Assembly (NCBI GenBank): GCA_910592005.1
Contig: CAJVPP010003121.1
Location: forward strand, 1-12,542
Direction of reading: 5' to 3'
From: Funneliformis mosseae
Lineage: Eukaryota > Glomeromycota > Glomeromycetes > Glomerales > Glomeraceae
DNA: 12,542 nucleotides
A program made the translations under genes and the position numbers. The stretch's first letter is position 1. Each line of letters opens with the position of its first letter. The notes below the pieces were generated by a model. The model was not told where the DNA came from. It ran no database searches and worked only from the letters and a program-made list of their open reading frames with translations. This document shows positions 1-8,877 of the stretch, piece by piece.

Positions 1-72
1 TAGCTAAAAAATTGCTATTTTGATTTTTGTTTTGGTCAGACATAAATTGGCGGTATAGGGGCTTTTTTCGTG

Positions 73-1116
73 CTACCAATAAAATTCCGGATATTTATGT
101 CGCGGACTGTATTTTGTGTATTCTCCTTCTGCATCGATATATACTTGAATCTGGTTCAGCATACTATTAATGTACTGAAGTAACACATCATCATCGAGAT
201 CGTCTCATTCCTGCTAGATTGTATTAAGGAAAACATCACAGGTAATTTTTTTTTTTTGCTATCATATTCTTAATCCTTTTCTCCACCTTTCCCTTTAATA
301 CAGCCCATACATTTTTGATAGGATTCAAGTCTGAGCTGTACGAAAGCCAAGAAAGAACTCTTTCTGGAAGATGTTTTTTCAAGCCACTCTGAACGTCTCG
401 TGAGGCGTGTTTGGATCATTGTCTTATTGGAAGATCCAGTTGCAACCAAGTAATGCTGTCGCATTATCGTACAAATAATCGTCTATGATATTTCAGTACA
501 AATAACGGTCCGAATTTTCGGTAAACAAATGAATGCCAACTTTTCCTTTGACACTAATCGCTGTCCAAACATGAACCTTGAATGGATGCTTTACTATAGG
601 AGCAACTGGTTGAGCATCATGGGATCATGCACGAATAGTATTTCTAAATATCTGAAGTGTTGTTTCATCAGAAAAAACAACTTTTTTCTAGTTGTAACGT
701 GAATGATAACGTGACCAAGACAATCTAATATCCTTCGCTTTTTGGGTTAAGAGAGGAACTTTTCTTGGCATAATAGAAATATATCCAAGGTTTTTAAGTT
801 CGTAACGTACTGTACGTTTGCTAACCTCAAGTTCAGGATCTTTTTCTTCTAATTTTGCCTTAAGTTCACCTGCAGTAGTAAAATAGTTGTGTTTTAAAAT
901 TTTTTCGATATAGCGGTGTTGGTTCGCGAACAATTTTCTTGGGTGGCTAGAAGAATGACCGATAGTAATATTGACAGATTTACGTAGTAAACTGACATAT
1001 CGTTCACATGTACGCAAAGGAATACATAATCGTTCATGAATTTTCTTTGCATTTCACACGTTTTGTTCCCAAAGTCTCTTAATGGAGTTTCTTTGAATTT
1101 TAAGAGAGCTTAGCAT
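73..1116 (-). pseudogene. Tc1/mariner-type transposase, nearly full length, inactivated
   Basis: Cut-and-paste DNA transposase of the Tc1/mariner superfamily. The reading path runs from an ATG at 1114-1116 to a stop at 73-75, about 348 codons, the usual family length. The N-terminal half (about 1116-690) is a bipartite helix-turn-helix DNA-binding region. The catalytic part shows VVFSDET (first Asp, 667-669), VKHP and VW, then DNDP (second Asp, 421-423), and SDLNPIKNVW, where the expected catalytic Glu of NPIEN is Lys (314-316). The tail INSM...IDAEGEYTKY is also typical. In-frame stops lie at 1054-1056, 688-690, 625-627, 493-495 and 424-426 (the last in FQ-stop-DNDP, where Gln is usual). A one-base loss at about 410-411, just after DNDP, shifts the frame, and a second shift lies near the 12-T run at 246-257. 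Two further stops follow in the tail. Certainly non-functional. I could not define terminal inverted repeats in the flanks (1-72, 1117-1307). Family assignment is firm; stop-to-Trp/Gln readings rest on family consensus. Confidence 0.9.
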
Positions 1117-1525
1117 TTTTTCAGTTAAGAAATCACAACAAAAACAAAATCAAACATAATTTTTTTTAACTTACCTTTTATATTATAATTCTAGTGCCTA
1201 ATTTAATCATATAAACAACGGTCCATATCAGAAACGCAGTTTACATTTTAGCCTAAAATAGATGCAGTATTTAAACTGCTATTCTTTTCGTCGGGAACTG
1301 TATGCTCTAAATCTGATCAATTTGGATATCCAGTTATTTATTAAAATTTGATCAGATTCAGATTGATCTGTTTGTATAACAAAATCGACCAGATAAAACT
1401 AGATTTTTTAATCGATCTGATAATGTGTTTCAAAATACAAGGCCTCTGATCATTGCTATTTTTAGAAACTGAATTACACAGATTACACATAATATCAAGA
1501 CCACAAAAATCAAAAAATAGGAAAC

Positions 1526-1564
1526 AAATTTTTTGTAGAATGGCAATCAACAAAAAAGAAAATA
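1526..1564 (+). repeat. Internal direct repeat, copy 1 (partner 1616-1656)
   Basis: AATTTTTTGTAGAATGGCAA followed by TCAACAAAAAAG closely matches the stretch at 1616-1656, which reads TTTTTTTGTGGAATGGCTA followed by TCATCGAAAAAGG. The roughly 40-base units differ by a few substitutions and are about 90 bases apart inside the foldback element. They could be an old internal duplication or two nested fragments. Confidence 0.6.
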
Positions 1565-1615
1565 ATTAGCGTTATAATTACATAAAATGTAAGAAACACA
1601 GAAATTTAAAATAAA

Positions 1616-1656
1616 AAATTTTTTTTGTGGAATGGCTATCATCGAAAAAGGAAATT
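1616..1656 (+). repeat. Internal direct repeat, copy 2 (partner 1526-1564)
   Basis: Second copy of the roughly 40-base unit within the foldback element. It shares the core GGAATGGC/AGAATGGC with the A-rich tail that follows. This copy contains a CpG (ATCGAA) where the other has ATCAAC. Confidence 0.6.
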
Positions 1657-1728
1657 GATCAATATATCCACATGCATAGAAATTAAAAATCAGGTAATTT
1701 TTTGTAATTTTTATAATTCCATCCAAAA

Positions 1729-1754
1729 TTTATAATTTCAGTTGAAATTATAAA
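1729..1754. repeat. Perfect 12-bp hairpin with 2-base loop
   Basis: TTTATAATTTCA at 1729-1740 is followed by GT and then its exact reverse complement at 1743-1754. It lies inside the foldback element near its right inverted terminus. A perfect arm of this length is unusual in otherwise diverged DNA, though AT-richness makes such hairpins less improbable. Its function is unknown. Confidence 0.8.
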
Positions 1755-1884
1755 AATTGATCAGATTATACCAGATAATCTGAAATTTAATAAATAGAAA
1801 TCTGAATAATTTGAAATTTGATCAGATTAGATGACAGGTTGATCAGATTTCACTGAAGCTGACCTCTAGTATAAGGTATAGGTA

Positions 1885-2220
1885 GCAACTATAATACTAC
1901 TTTATATCTTTAAACTTAAGGGATTTTACATAAGTAAAAAAGTAATTAATCAGTAATTAGTAGATTTGAAGTGTCTTAAATATAATAGACTGCATTGCAC
2001 ATTGCAGATCTAATCTAAATCACATTATTAATAAGATTAGAAATCAGGTTCAATTCCTAAGTAACTTTGATGTTATAAGCACCATGCTACTATCTATATA
2101 AAAAACCTAATTTTATAGTTTTGGTAGTTATTAATAGGATAAACTTCTATAAATTAGATTGTTAAAAATAGTGACTGTCAGTCACTATGGTTAAAGTGAA
2201 TCTTCTATTTAATTCTGATA
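1885..2220 (+). repeat. Dispersed repeat copy 1, SINE-like, with T-arm/B-box-like motif
   Basis: Aligns collinearly with 4941-5246. Shared blocks include TTATATCTT, TTACATAAGTAAAAAA, CAGTAATTAGTAGATT, TATTAATAGGAT, TTCTATAAA and ATTAGATTG, the last followed by TAAAAATAG. Between these blocks, TCAGG-TTCAATT-CCTAA (2044-2060) resembles a tRNA T-arm (4 of 5 stem pairs, 7-base loop) and the RNA polymerase III B box. An 8-bp inverted repeat, TCTAATCT/AGATTAGA (2009-2016, 2034-2041), precedes it. I could not identify a convincing A box, so a tRNA-derived SINE is an inference; it could be a LINE or MITE remnant. The copy begins about 50 bases right of the foldback element. Confidence 0.6.
2168..2188. 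repeat. Perfect 21-base palindrome (10-bp arms, 1-base centre)
   Basis: ATAGTGACTG, then T, then CAGTCACTAT, lies inside dispersed repeat copy 1. The equivalent stretch of copy 2 (5194-5214) has the same length and flanks but is not palindromic. Either the palindrome was ancestral and copy 2 lost it, or it arose in copy 1. It is GC-richer than its surroundings. Confidence 0.85.
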
Positions 2221-3479
2221 ATTTAAATCCATATGAAATGTTAGTTGAATGGATCTCAGGGTCAAATCTAAGTAAAATAAACTATAATTATTAAATAGCA
2301 ACTTCTAGATAGATATATATAACATAATTGCATATATCCTTAATAGTTGTGAGACTTCAGGTTAATGAGTATAAAGAATCTAATATCAGATCTAACTAGA
2401 GTAAATGCATCTCAAAAAAATGAATAAGAAGCTATGATTTTTTATAAAGATGATTTATTTTTTTATTTTAACTTTAATAATATAGTACTGCTACAAATTT
2501 TATTAAGAAGATTTATAGATTTAAATGCACTAATTAATAAAGTAAAAAGAATATAAATAAGAAATCTAAACTAAAATTGCAACTACCTTGTAATTTTATT
2601 TCAAATCTATTTTAGTTAACTAATTATCAGCAATTCTCTCTTTACATTTACTAGAATTATTTCTAATAAGTAACTTATAAATAAAAAAGCTAGCAAAGGT
2701 GTTAACATTACAACACTTTCTTTTAATTATCTATTAATCTCCTAACTAACAAAATAAAATACCTTCTAGCACTTATGAACTTAAAATTAATTTCTGAAAA
2801 AAAAAAGGTTAAAAAGATACATGATTCTAACAAGTTCTTAGCTAAATTATCTGTTAATTCCTAATTACAGTGACCTTCTAACACAGAAGTACCTATATCA
2901 CTAAGTTCTGTCAGAGGATCTTTAGTACTCTCAAACTTTTATGTTAAAATGTCTGTTAATTTATATTATAGCTGCTAATAGGTATTACATAGAGTCTGTA
3001 TCATATAGTTATAAAAAACCAGAAAAATTTCGCTAAGATCAGTAGGCTTTATAATATCAGAGATCTTTAAAAGAGTATTATTATTTATGAAAATAATTGG
3101 ATAGTCATTATGTGAAATTTATTTATATTTAAAGTTGTGTTAATTTTAATTATCATTTAGATACCTCTTGATGTTTACTTTTTGTAGACAAAAAAGAAAA
3201 ATAAAAACAGATGAGAAAAATATTTAAGAGAAGTAGTGAAAAAATATTTAACAAAAAAACACTACCATTTGAACTAACAATGAAATATTTTCTGGATGAG
3301 GGTATAGAGAATAAAAAAAGGAAAAAGTTTAAATAGAAGAATTTTATTTTTTGTTTGCAGGCTAAGCTATAGTCAACTTTAAATATACACATTTTTACGT
3401 AAAAATTCTTGGATAAACTTCAACAAAAAAGAATTTTTAGATGATTTGTTTTCTTCACATATTATTATATTTATTTAGA
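2221..3479. other. AT-rich non-coding stretch, no recognisable gene
   Basis: No coding region with recognisable motifs on either strand. The one sizeable open frame on the minus strand (3153-3392) is a low-complexity hydrophobic translation of AT-rich DNA. Weak imperfect repeats about 100-120 bases apart are visible, centred near 2740, 2860 and 2960, each with a TCTRTTAAT-like block; two of them also carry ACCTTCTA. They may be remnants of an old repeat. Otherwise I see nothing here. Confidence 0.6.
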
Positions 3480-3483
3480 CTTT

Positions 3484-3600
3484 TTATTAATTTTAGTAAA
3501 TTTATTTATTTCGCTTCTATTAATTTTAGCAAATTTATTTTTTTTGCTTAATTTTGGTAAAATTTACTTGTTTTGTCTCTATTGTATTATTTTAGCTAAA
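3484..3600 (+). repeat. Degenerate tandem repeat, unit about 31-33 bases
   Basis: Three to four imperfect units carry the core AATTTTAG(T/C)AAATTTATTT, followed by TTTCGCTTCT, TTTTGCTT or TTTTGTCTCT before the next ATTAATTTTAG-like start. The units drift in sequence and length, so this is a decayed minisatellite, with no coding value. Confidence 0.65.
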
Positions 3601-3759
3601 TTAATTAATCAATATAAAATTTTTTATTTTAGGATTTGTAACATCTTATATCAACACTTTTCTGAATTTTTACAAGGATCAATATTTCTTTTTTTTGAAT
3701 TTATATAATGTTATGTGATTTTAATTCTAGTCAAATCGTGATTTTTCTTAATATTGTAT

Positions 3760-3900
3760 TAAAATACATTTTGACTATTATTATTGATTTTGATCTTATA
3801 ATTAATTTTGACTTTTATAATGCATTTTAATCATTATAATTGATTTTGACTTTTTCAAATTTTTTAACAAATAGCTAAAATCAATTTTGATTATATAATC
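3760..3900 (+). repeat. Degenerate TTGATTTTGA-rich repeat cluster
   Basis: Repeated variants of ATTGATTTTGA(C/T) occur around 3769-3900: ATTTTGACTATTA, ATTGATTTTGATC, ATTAATTTTGACTTTTATAA and AATTGATTTTGACTTTTTC. One opposite-orientation echo, AAAATCAATTTTGATTATA, closes the cluster. It is low complexity with irregular spacing. Confidence 0.5.
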
Positions 3901-4484
3901 ATTTCAATCATTTTAATTTCAGTATCTAAAGCTAAAATTATTATTCTAAAAATATAATCTTAGTGATATTATTACTAATTTAATTAAATCTATTAGTATT
4001 ATTTATAAATTATTTATCACTTTAGTTTAAGATATATATTTTCTAGTTAAAATATTAAATTACTTTAAAATTATCACAATTTTTAAATTTGATAGCTAAC
4101 TTTAATTTTTCAATTATGAAAAATTTAATAAGTAATTTTATATAAAAATATTATTATTTATTATAAAAACTATTTAATTAAATAACTATTACTATTTATT
4201 ATAATATTATGATAATTCTTTTAAATCTCATCTGTGATATTAAGGTTTAATAGAAGGGTTTTTTTATAGAAGAGTAAAAATAAAGATATAAGATAAAAGA
4301 AATAAAGATAAATGAGATAATTTAGGTGAAATACACGTAATTAATTATTTAACAAATAAAGACTAGTACTGCTTCTATTGGTATATCTATACTAAACAAT
4401 TTATTTATTAAAGAATTATTATAAGATAAGACTATTCTTTCTTTTATATCAATAAATTATTCCTATTTATATAAAAATATATAC
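3901..4484. other. Extremely AT-rich stretch, nothing recognisable
   Basis: Almost pure A/T with scattered TTATTATTTATTATAA-like strings and an AAGATAAA-rich patch around 4275-4320. No gene, RNA or defined element could be supported. Confidence 0.6.
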
Positions 4485-4578
4485 TAATAATAATAAAATA
4501 AATAAAATAATATAAATAAGTAAAATAATATAAATGAATAAAATAATTTAAATAAATAAATAAATAAAATAAAATAAA
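4485..4578 (+). repeat. AATAAA/TAAA microsatellite
   Basis: Imperfect AT microsatellite of ATAATAAAATAAATAAAAT-type units. It includes interruptions such as AATAATATAAATAAGTAA and ends in a cleaner (AAAT)n run around 4545-4578. Confidence 0.85.
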
Positions 4579-4940
4579 TGTCATCAATAGTAAATGACGT
4601 AATAAATCTATTTACATAATAAAAATTAGATTACCAAATTTAGAAAATAAGACATGTAAATTATTTATTTATCTAATTTAGCTATAATATTACAAATCAT
4701 TTTAATATAACATGAAATTGATTTTTATTTTAGCCTTATAAATCATTTTTGCATATATATTTTTATAAAAATTTCATATGTAACTGAATACATAAGTATA
4801 TATTGTATATTAATATACATTAAAAACTGATCAATCAATCTATTAATTGATGTTGATTATGCCTAAATATTGGATTTGAAGAACATGTGAATACAAATGA
4901 AATCAGGAATCAACAGAAATTTAATCTTTACTGATAGATC
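4579..4940. other. AT-rich spacer, nothing recognisable
   Basis: AT-rich spacer between the microsatellite and dispersed repeat copy 2. It contains short inverted strings such as TGATCAATCAATCTATTAAT, followed by TGATGTTGATTA (4829-4860). No gene or defined repeat unit could be supported. Confidence 0.55.
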
Positions 4941-5246
4941 TGTAATGAATACTATCTTATATCTTCAAATTCAGAGATCCTTACATAAGTAAAAAAATAG
5001 TTAACCAGTAATTAGTAGATTGGGAGTAAGCTATAATAATAATAGATTACATTATACGCTAGTAAAATCTGAGTTAAATTCTCAGGTAAGTTTGATATTA
5101 TGAATACAAAATCATTATCTATGTAAAGGACCTGATTCCACACTCTCAAAAATTATTAATAGGATGAAATTCTATAAAATTAGATTGGTAAAAATAGAAT
5201 ATGAAAAGCTTTATGGCTAAAGTAAATCTTTTATCCAAAGGTGATA
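4941..5246 (+). repeat. Dispersed repeat copy 2, SINE-like, with perfect T-arm-like hairpin
   Basis: Direct-orientation partner of 1885-2220, with several small indels and many substitutions. CTGAG-TTAAATT-CTCAG (5069-5085) is a perfect 5-bp stem with a 7-base loop, exactly the geometry of a tRNA T-arm, at the same place as the weaker T-arm of copy 1. The paired stems differ in sequence between copies (CAGG/CCTA against TGAG/CTCA). The repeat stops 75-250 bases upstream of the first recognisable protein homology of the plus-strand LINE. It may therefore be an independent insertion or belong to that element's 5' region; I cannot decide. Confidence 0.6.
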
Positions 5247-5492
5247 GTATCTAATAGTCTAGTAAGCCTGTGACTATAGATATAGCTATTACAAGTAATT
5301 TATACTAGGTAGTAATTATTGAGAATATACTTCTAGTACTAGGTTACCATATCCCTTAACTGTAAACTAGAAACTTTAAAGGATCACTTTAAGAGTAACA
5401 TTTACTTAGCTATATAGATATTCTTTTAGTAAGCTTCTAAACTATTACATATTAATAAAAAAATCATTTTTACATATATGTTATCTAATTAA

Positions 5493-6905
5493 TAGAATTT
5501 AACATAAGTCTACCTAATCCTTAAACTAAAATATTAAGAATACAACCTAACAAATACTTATCCAATCACTTCTTTAGAATATTTATATAAGACACTCACT
5601 AAGTTCATTAACAATAAACTCTTGAATATATTATCATTTAAAAATATTCTTAAAGAGAACAACTTCGCTAGCTTACCTTATAAAAGTACTTTTGAACTAA
5701 TACATATTTTTGATAACATTAAATATAATACTACTTTTTATCACAATAACTATAGATCCTATTTCAAAATATGTTAAAAGCATATAACTGTATCAATATC
5801 ATAATGTTAATTAGACTCTCTGTTGTCTTTGCATTTCTGAGTCTTTTATTAAATTTTTAATTTTAATTTTCCTTTCATAATATAATTAAGTATTTACTAA
5901 GTATAGTAATATTAATATCTACTTAGTCCTTTCAAAAATTAACTAAAGAAAAATTGTTTTTCTGATTCTATGATATATTTATTATAATTTATTATTATGT
6001 TACATTCAAAACTCATCAATTGGCTACATATAACATATTCACTAAAAATCAGATATTATAAATTGTAATATAATAAGTTTTTCTAATTATATATCTATCT
6101 TTACTTATATAAATGATATGCTCTTGATAGTAGATTCTAGAACTGATTTTCAAAATATAATGATTATTGCAGATTTCTTTTACTCTCTCAATAATATACA
6201 AATCAATTGGAATAAATCAGTACTAATGACTAATAACAAGGACTTCAGTTCAATCAACTTTAAATTCAATTAAAGATATTTAGCTTTTCTCCTTATATTA
6301 TAAAGAATTTACAAGATATAGTATCTAGAAGTCTAGGTATCCCTTTTAACAATAACCAATTTATTATTAAACAAGTTTTTAATAAATTTGCGAAAACAAA
6401 AATGTGCTTAACAAAAAGAAATTAACTGATAATATATAGTTTTAATTTTTAATATAGTAGTCATTCTATATATACTCTATAAGACAAAACTTACGTTTAT
6501 ATCTTATTTAACTTGTGATAGTTTTATGGTATCCTTCAGAATCTTTTTCAAAAGAAATTGTATTTCATAAGATTTATGTTAGCTTCTGTTTTTCACTCAA
6601 CATTCAGATATAACTTAGTACACTTCTATGATAAATAAATACAAGCTAAATTATTTAACCTTTTAAAAATAATTAATGACATTTTCTTGCTTAGCTCTAC
6701 TTTAAGGCTGCATAATTTATAACTTCAACTATTAAAATGGTTATCATTGTCTCTTCTAACAAACTGGCCTTATATCAATATAAAATCCTTTAAAGACTAG
6801 TGGTCTGATTTTTTATCTGCTATGAAGCATGATAATTTTAAATTTTAATAATATTTAGACGATAACTACAATTTAAAACAAATTGAAAGTAGCTCCATGC
6901 CTATT
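5493..6905 (+). pseudogene. Reverse transcriptase part of the old LINE, inactivated
   Basis: An open stretch at 5553-5777 matches the finger region, including FKNILKENNFASLPYKSTF and DNIKYNTTFYHNN. Motif A follows after a frame change: FQNMLKAYN (5762-5788), against FQDMSKAYD in the sister copy, so both aspartates are now Asn. Motif B has decayed to SKIN-stop-RKIV (stop 5944-5946 at the Gln of GIDQGE). ILWCIYY reads IL-stop-YIYY (stop 5971-5973). Motif C is YIND (6106-6117) where YMDD is expected. Motif D, FYSLNNIQINWNKS, is well kept. The thumb continues to about 6905 with ASVFHSTFRYNLVHFYDK and WPYINIKSFKD. RNA-directed DNA polymerase for target-primed reverse transcription is the family function; this copy cannot encode an active enzyme. 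Confidence 0.85.
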
Positions 6906-7205
6906 TTATAAGTTTTTTATCTAAAAATATATCAGCAAAATATATCTAAATTTTATATACTGTTACTTTTATATGTTAATTAACTTACTATAATGGATAA
7001 ACTCAATTTATTTATATCTTTTAATCTCAATATAGTATATGACTTAATGTTCTATAATGTTAAATGATTCACTCATCTGAAATTAAAGTTCTTAGTCAAC
7101 CTTACAGATAAATGAATGAATCATAGTTATCCTTCTTATGTATTACTTATTAAAACATCAACCTAATACACTAATTTTACTGTTTCATTAACTAATCCAA
7201 TCTTT

Positions 7206-8440
7206 ATAGTTATTTGGTCTAATCAATATATAACATTTATTTTAGGTAAAATTGTTAAAGTGGAAGACACAGTCATTTATGCATAATATTATTAACTAAA
7301 ATAATTTAAATCCTAATATACACTTATCATTTCTTATACTAGATGTAATCTTTTAGATTTTTCAGCTTTTATGCTTTATAAACAATAACAAAAATACAAT
7401 TTTTATACTATTAAACTACTTATAATATATATTTCTTATTCAAAGTTTTTTACAGATTTTGTAATAATTGATAATATAATCTCTTTCATCTAATGTTTCA
7501 AGAATTAACCTTATTAATACTGATTTTTCTATATCAATATTTAACTAAACCTTTGCCTAATTTATCTATTCTTTCTTTTGATCAATTATTTATTAATAGA
7601 TTAGATTACCAATCTCAATTTACTAATATTAACTTCCTTCAATTTTATACTGATAAATATCTTACATCTTTAAAATCTTCTAACTGCTATATAAAAATCA
7701 TATAATTACAAACTGATTAGAATTAGCTATCATTCTTCTTTAATATCACATTTGTTTTATATTCACCTTCTTTTATATTAGTAGAAATAGTTACTATTTT
7801 TATTGCAGTTTATACCTCACCATTTAATGCTAATATCGAAATCTGTATAGATTCACAAACTGGAATTACATCATATTATAAAGTTACTATTTTATGTAAA
7901 GATTCTTTTTCTCTAAATCCTATATTCAAAATTCTATACTTTCATATTTAAATAATAATATTACACTTCCTTGCCATTCATAATATTAAATTAATACTTA
8001 TTAAAGTTAAAACACACAGGAAAAATCAATTTAATAATCAAGTTGATTTTTTGGTAAAACAGGTTATTAATGCTTCTTTTAATCTTAATATTAATTATAT
8101 AGATTCTAAATACTTTGCTTGTCATGAATAAACTCTAATTATTACCTTTTCTTATTTATTTATCAAATATTTGCAATAAGCCTCTTGAGCTGAATTCTTC
8201 TTAACTCTACCACAACTTAACAAATATAGCAATTTTCACATTGATTGGCTAAATAACTCAGAAAATGCTAAGATTATATCATTTGACACATATAAAAAAA
8301 ACAAATTAAACTTAAATTAGTTCTATAATTACTTTCTATTTTTAAAGTTATAAATATCAGGTATCTGCATATTTATACCTTAAACAACTGTTTTTATTGT
8401 AATTCAATAATAGAAGACTTTATACATACAGTGATAACAA
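7206..8440 (+). pseudogene. Linker, RNase H and zinc-knuckle remnant of the old LINE
   Basis: One frame from about 7493 onward carries YQYLTKPLPNLSIL and then an RNase H domain: LQFYTD (Asp 7652-7654), LVEIV (Glu 7784-7786), EICIDSQ (Asp 7850-7852), KTH (His 8015-8017) and FNNQVDFLVKQ (Asp 8045-8047). All the acidic residues expected for RNase H survive, although stops interrupt the frame at 7703-7705, 7718-7720, 7724-7726 and 7949-7951. Several of these align with Trp in the sister copy (VWLQTD, NWLIL, FHIWS). After more stops (8128-8190) comes LPQLNKYSNFHIDW. In a shifted frame, CFYCNSIIEDFIH (about 8388-8430) preserves the first Cys pair and His of the zinc knuckle. RNase H degrades the RNA of the RNA/DNA hybrid in related LINEs. 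Non-functional here. Confidence 0.85.
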
Positions 8441-8557
8441 AAGAAACGTAAGTGTGATTAGTTACTTTTGAACAGCTATAACTCATCAATTACAAATGCT
8501 AAAAATATAATCTTGTACTTGTTTTAAAGTCCAAATCTTGAAAAATATTCTGGTGAA

Positions 8558-8574
8558 TTTTTTTTTTTTTTTTT
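8558..8574 (-). other. LINE poly(A) tail and 3' insertion junction
   Basis: Seventeen T on the plus strand are seventeen A at the 3' end of the minus-strand LINE. The flank beyond (plus strand ...ATATTCTGGTGAA) is target DNA and would hold one copy of any target-site duplication. Its length is little eroded, which fits a fairly young insertion. Confidence 0.85.
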
Positions 8575-8877
8575 AAGTGTGGCAGTTTGCATGATCTTTA
8601 TTAAATTTATAAAATACTAGGTACATATAATAAAACAGAAAATACAAAAATATCTATAAATTAATTTAAACTAAACTACTTTATCAATACCAACCTTGCA
8701 CTTTACTGAATTAAACTATAAACAGAAAAGAAAAGAAAAGAAAACCTAACTAAACTAAACTATTGTATAGTTATCAAACGTCCAAAAGGGAAGGCCATTT
8801 CAAAAATTTGATCAGTGAGAGCCATAGGTGGTAGCCGCTATGAAGGATGTGGAATGTGAGGTTGAGGGAATGGGAAA
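8575..8877 (-). other. 3' untranslated region of the younger LINE
   Basis: Non-coding tail between the probable stop (8878-8880) and the poly(A). It contains a short AAAAG microsatellite on the plus strand (8724-8744, about four units) next to CTAAA repeats (8745-8760), and the polyadenylation signal. No coding motifs. Confidence 0.7.
8597..8602 (-). promoter_or_regulatory. Polyadenylation signal AATAAA
   Basis: AATAAA on the minus strand, 22 bases upstream of the start of the poly(A) run. This is the canonical spacing for cleavage and polyadenylation of the LINE transcript. Confidence 0.8.

Larger units (their letters stand above)
1308..1831. mobile_element. Candidate foldback/MITE element with degenerate inverted termini
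   Basis: The left end (about 1308-1370) and the reverse complement of the right end (about 1770-1831) align over some 60 bases. Both begin CTAAATCTGATCAA or CTAATCTGATCAA, then share an ATTTATTAAA block and further ATCTG/GATCAG motifs. Between them lie about 400 bases of AT-rich DNA with no convincing coding potential. The motif TGATCAGATT, itself containing the palindrome TGATCA, recurs on both sides (1347, 1757, 1818, 1839). No transposase is encoded, so this would be a non-autonomous element. Exact ends and target-site duplication are not visible to me; another TGATCAGATT just outside the right end (1839-1848) makes the boundary uncertain. It could instead be a simple cluster of a dispersed motif. 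Confidence 0.5.
5493..8557 (+). mobile_element. Old, heavily decayed LINE retrotransposon (plus strand)
   Basis: Collinear protein-level match over about 3 kb to the minus-strand LINE at 8558-12470: reverse transcriptase, thumb, linker, RNase H and start of the zinc-knuckle tail in the same order. The match is spread over several frames with many stops. The linker (about 6905-7205) is barely recognisable, then IWSNQY...LGKI (about 7215-7255) matches IWSNQF...IGKV of the other copy. The 3' end is missing: recognisable homology fades after about 8440, and the poly(A) end of the minus-strand LINE begins at 8558. By eye only 6 CpG dinucleotides remain in the whole element. Sequence upstream of 5493 (5247-5492) gives no convincing homology; any endonuclease domain is lost or unrecognisable. 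Confidence 0.85.

Noticed and set aside
26..1225. Possible terminal inverted repeats of the Tc1 element (about 26-58 and 1192-1225)
   Set aside because: Only a short GCC-AATTTA-like similarity with poor extension and no clear TA target duplication; not strong enough to define the element ends.
1341..1553. Minus-strand open frame of 70 codons inside the foldback element
   Set aside because: It spans the inverted repeat end and one internal repeat and has no recognisable protein features.
2009..2060. Intact tRNA gene in dispersed repeat copy 1
   Set aside because: The T-arm resembles one, but no acceptor stem, D-arm or anticodon arm can be assembled at normal spacing.
2825..2885. Minus-strand GHCN-stop-ELTDNLAK, reminiscent of the end of an RNase H domain
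   Set aside because: Fewer than 20 residues, with no other LINE motif on either side in that orientation; likely chance.
3153..3392. Minus-strand open frame of 79 codons, hydrophobic
   Set aside because: Low-complexity Phe/Leu/Ile/Ser-rich translation of AT-rich DNA, with no motif, no homologous partner in the window and no supporting context.
8745..8762. Telomere-like CTAAA repeat
   Set aside because: Only about three imperfect units next to an AAAAG microsatellite in the LINE 3' untranslated region; not the fungal TTAGGG telomere repeat.
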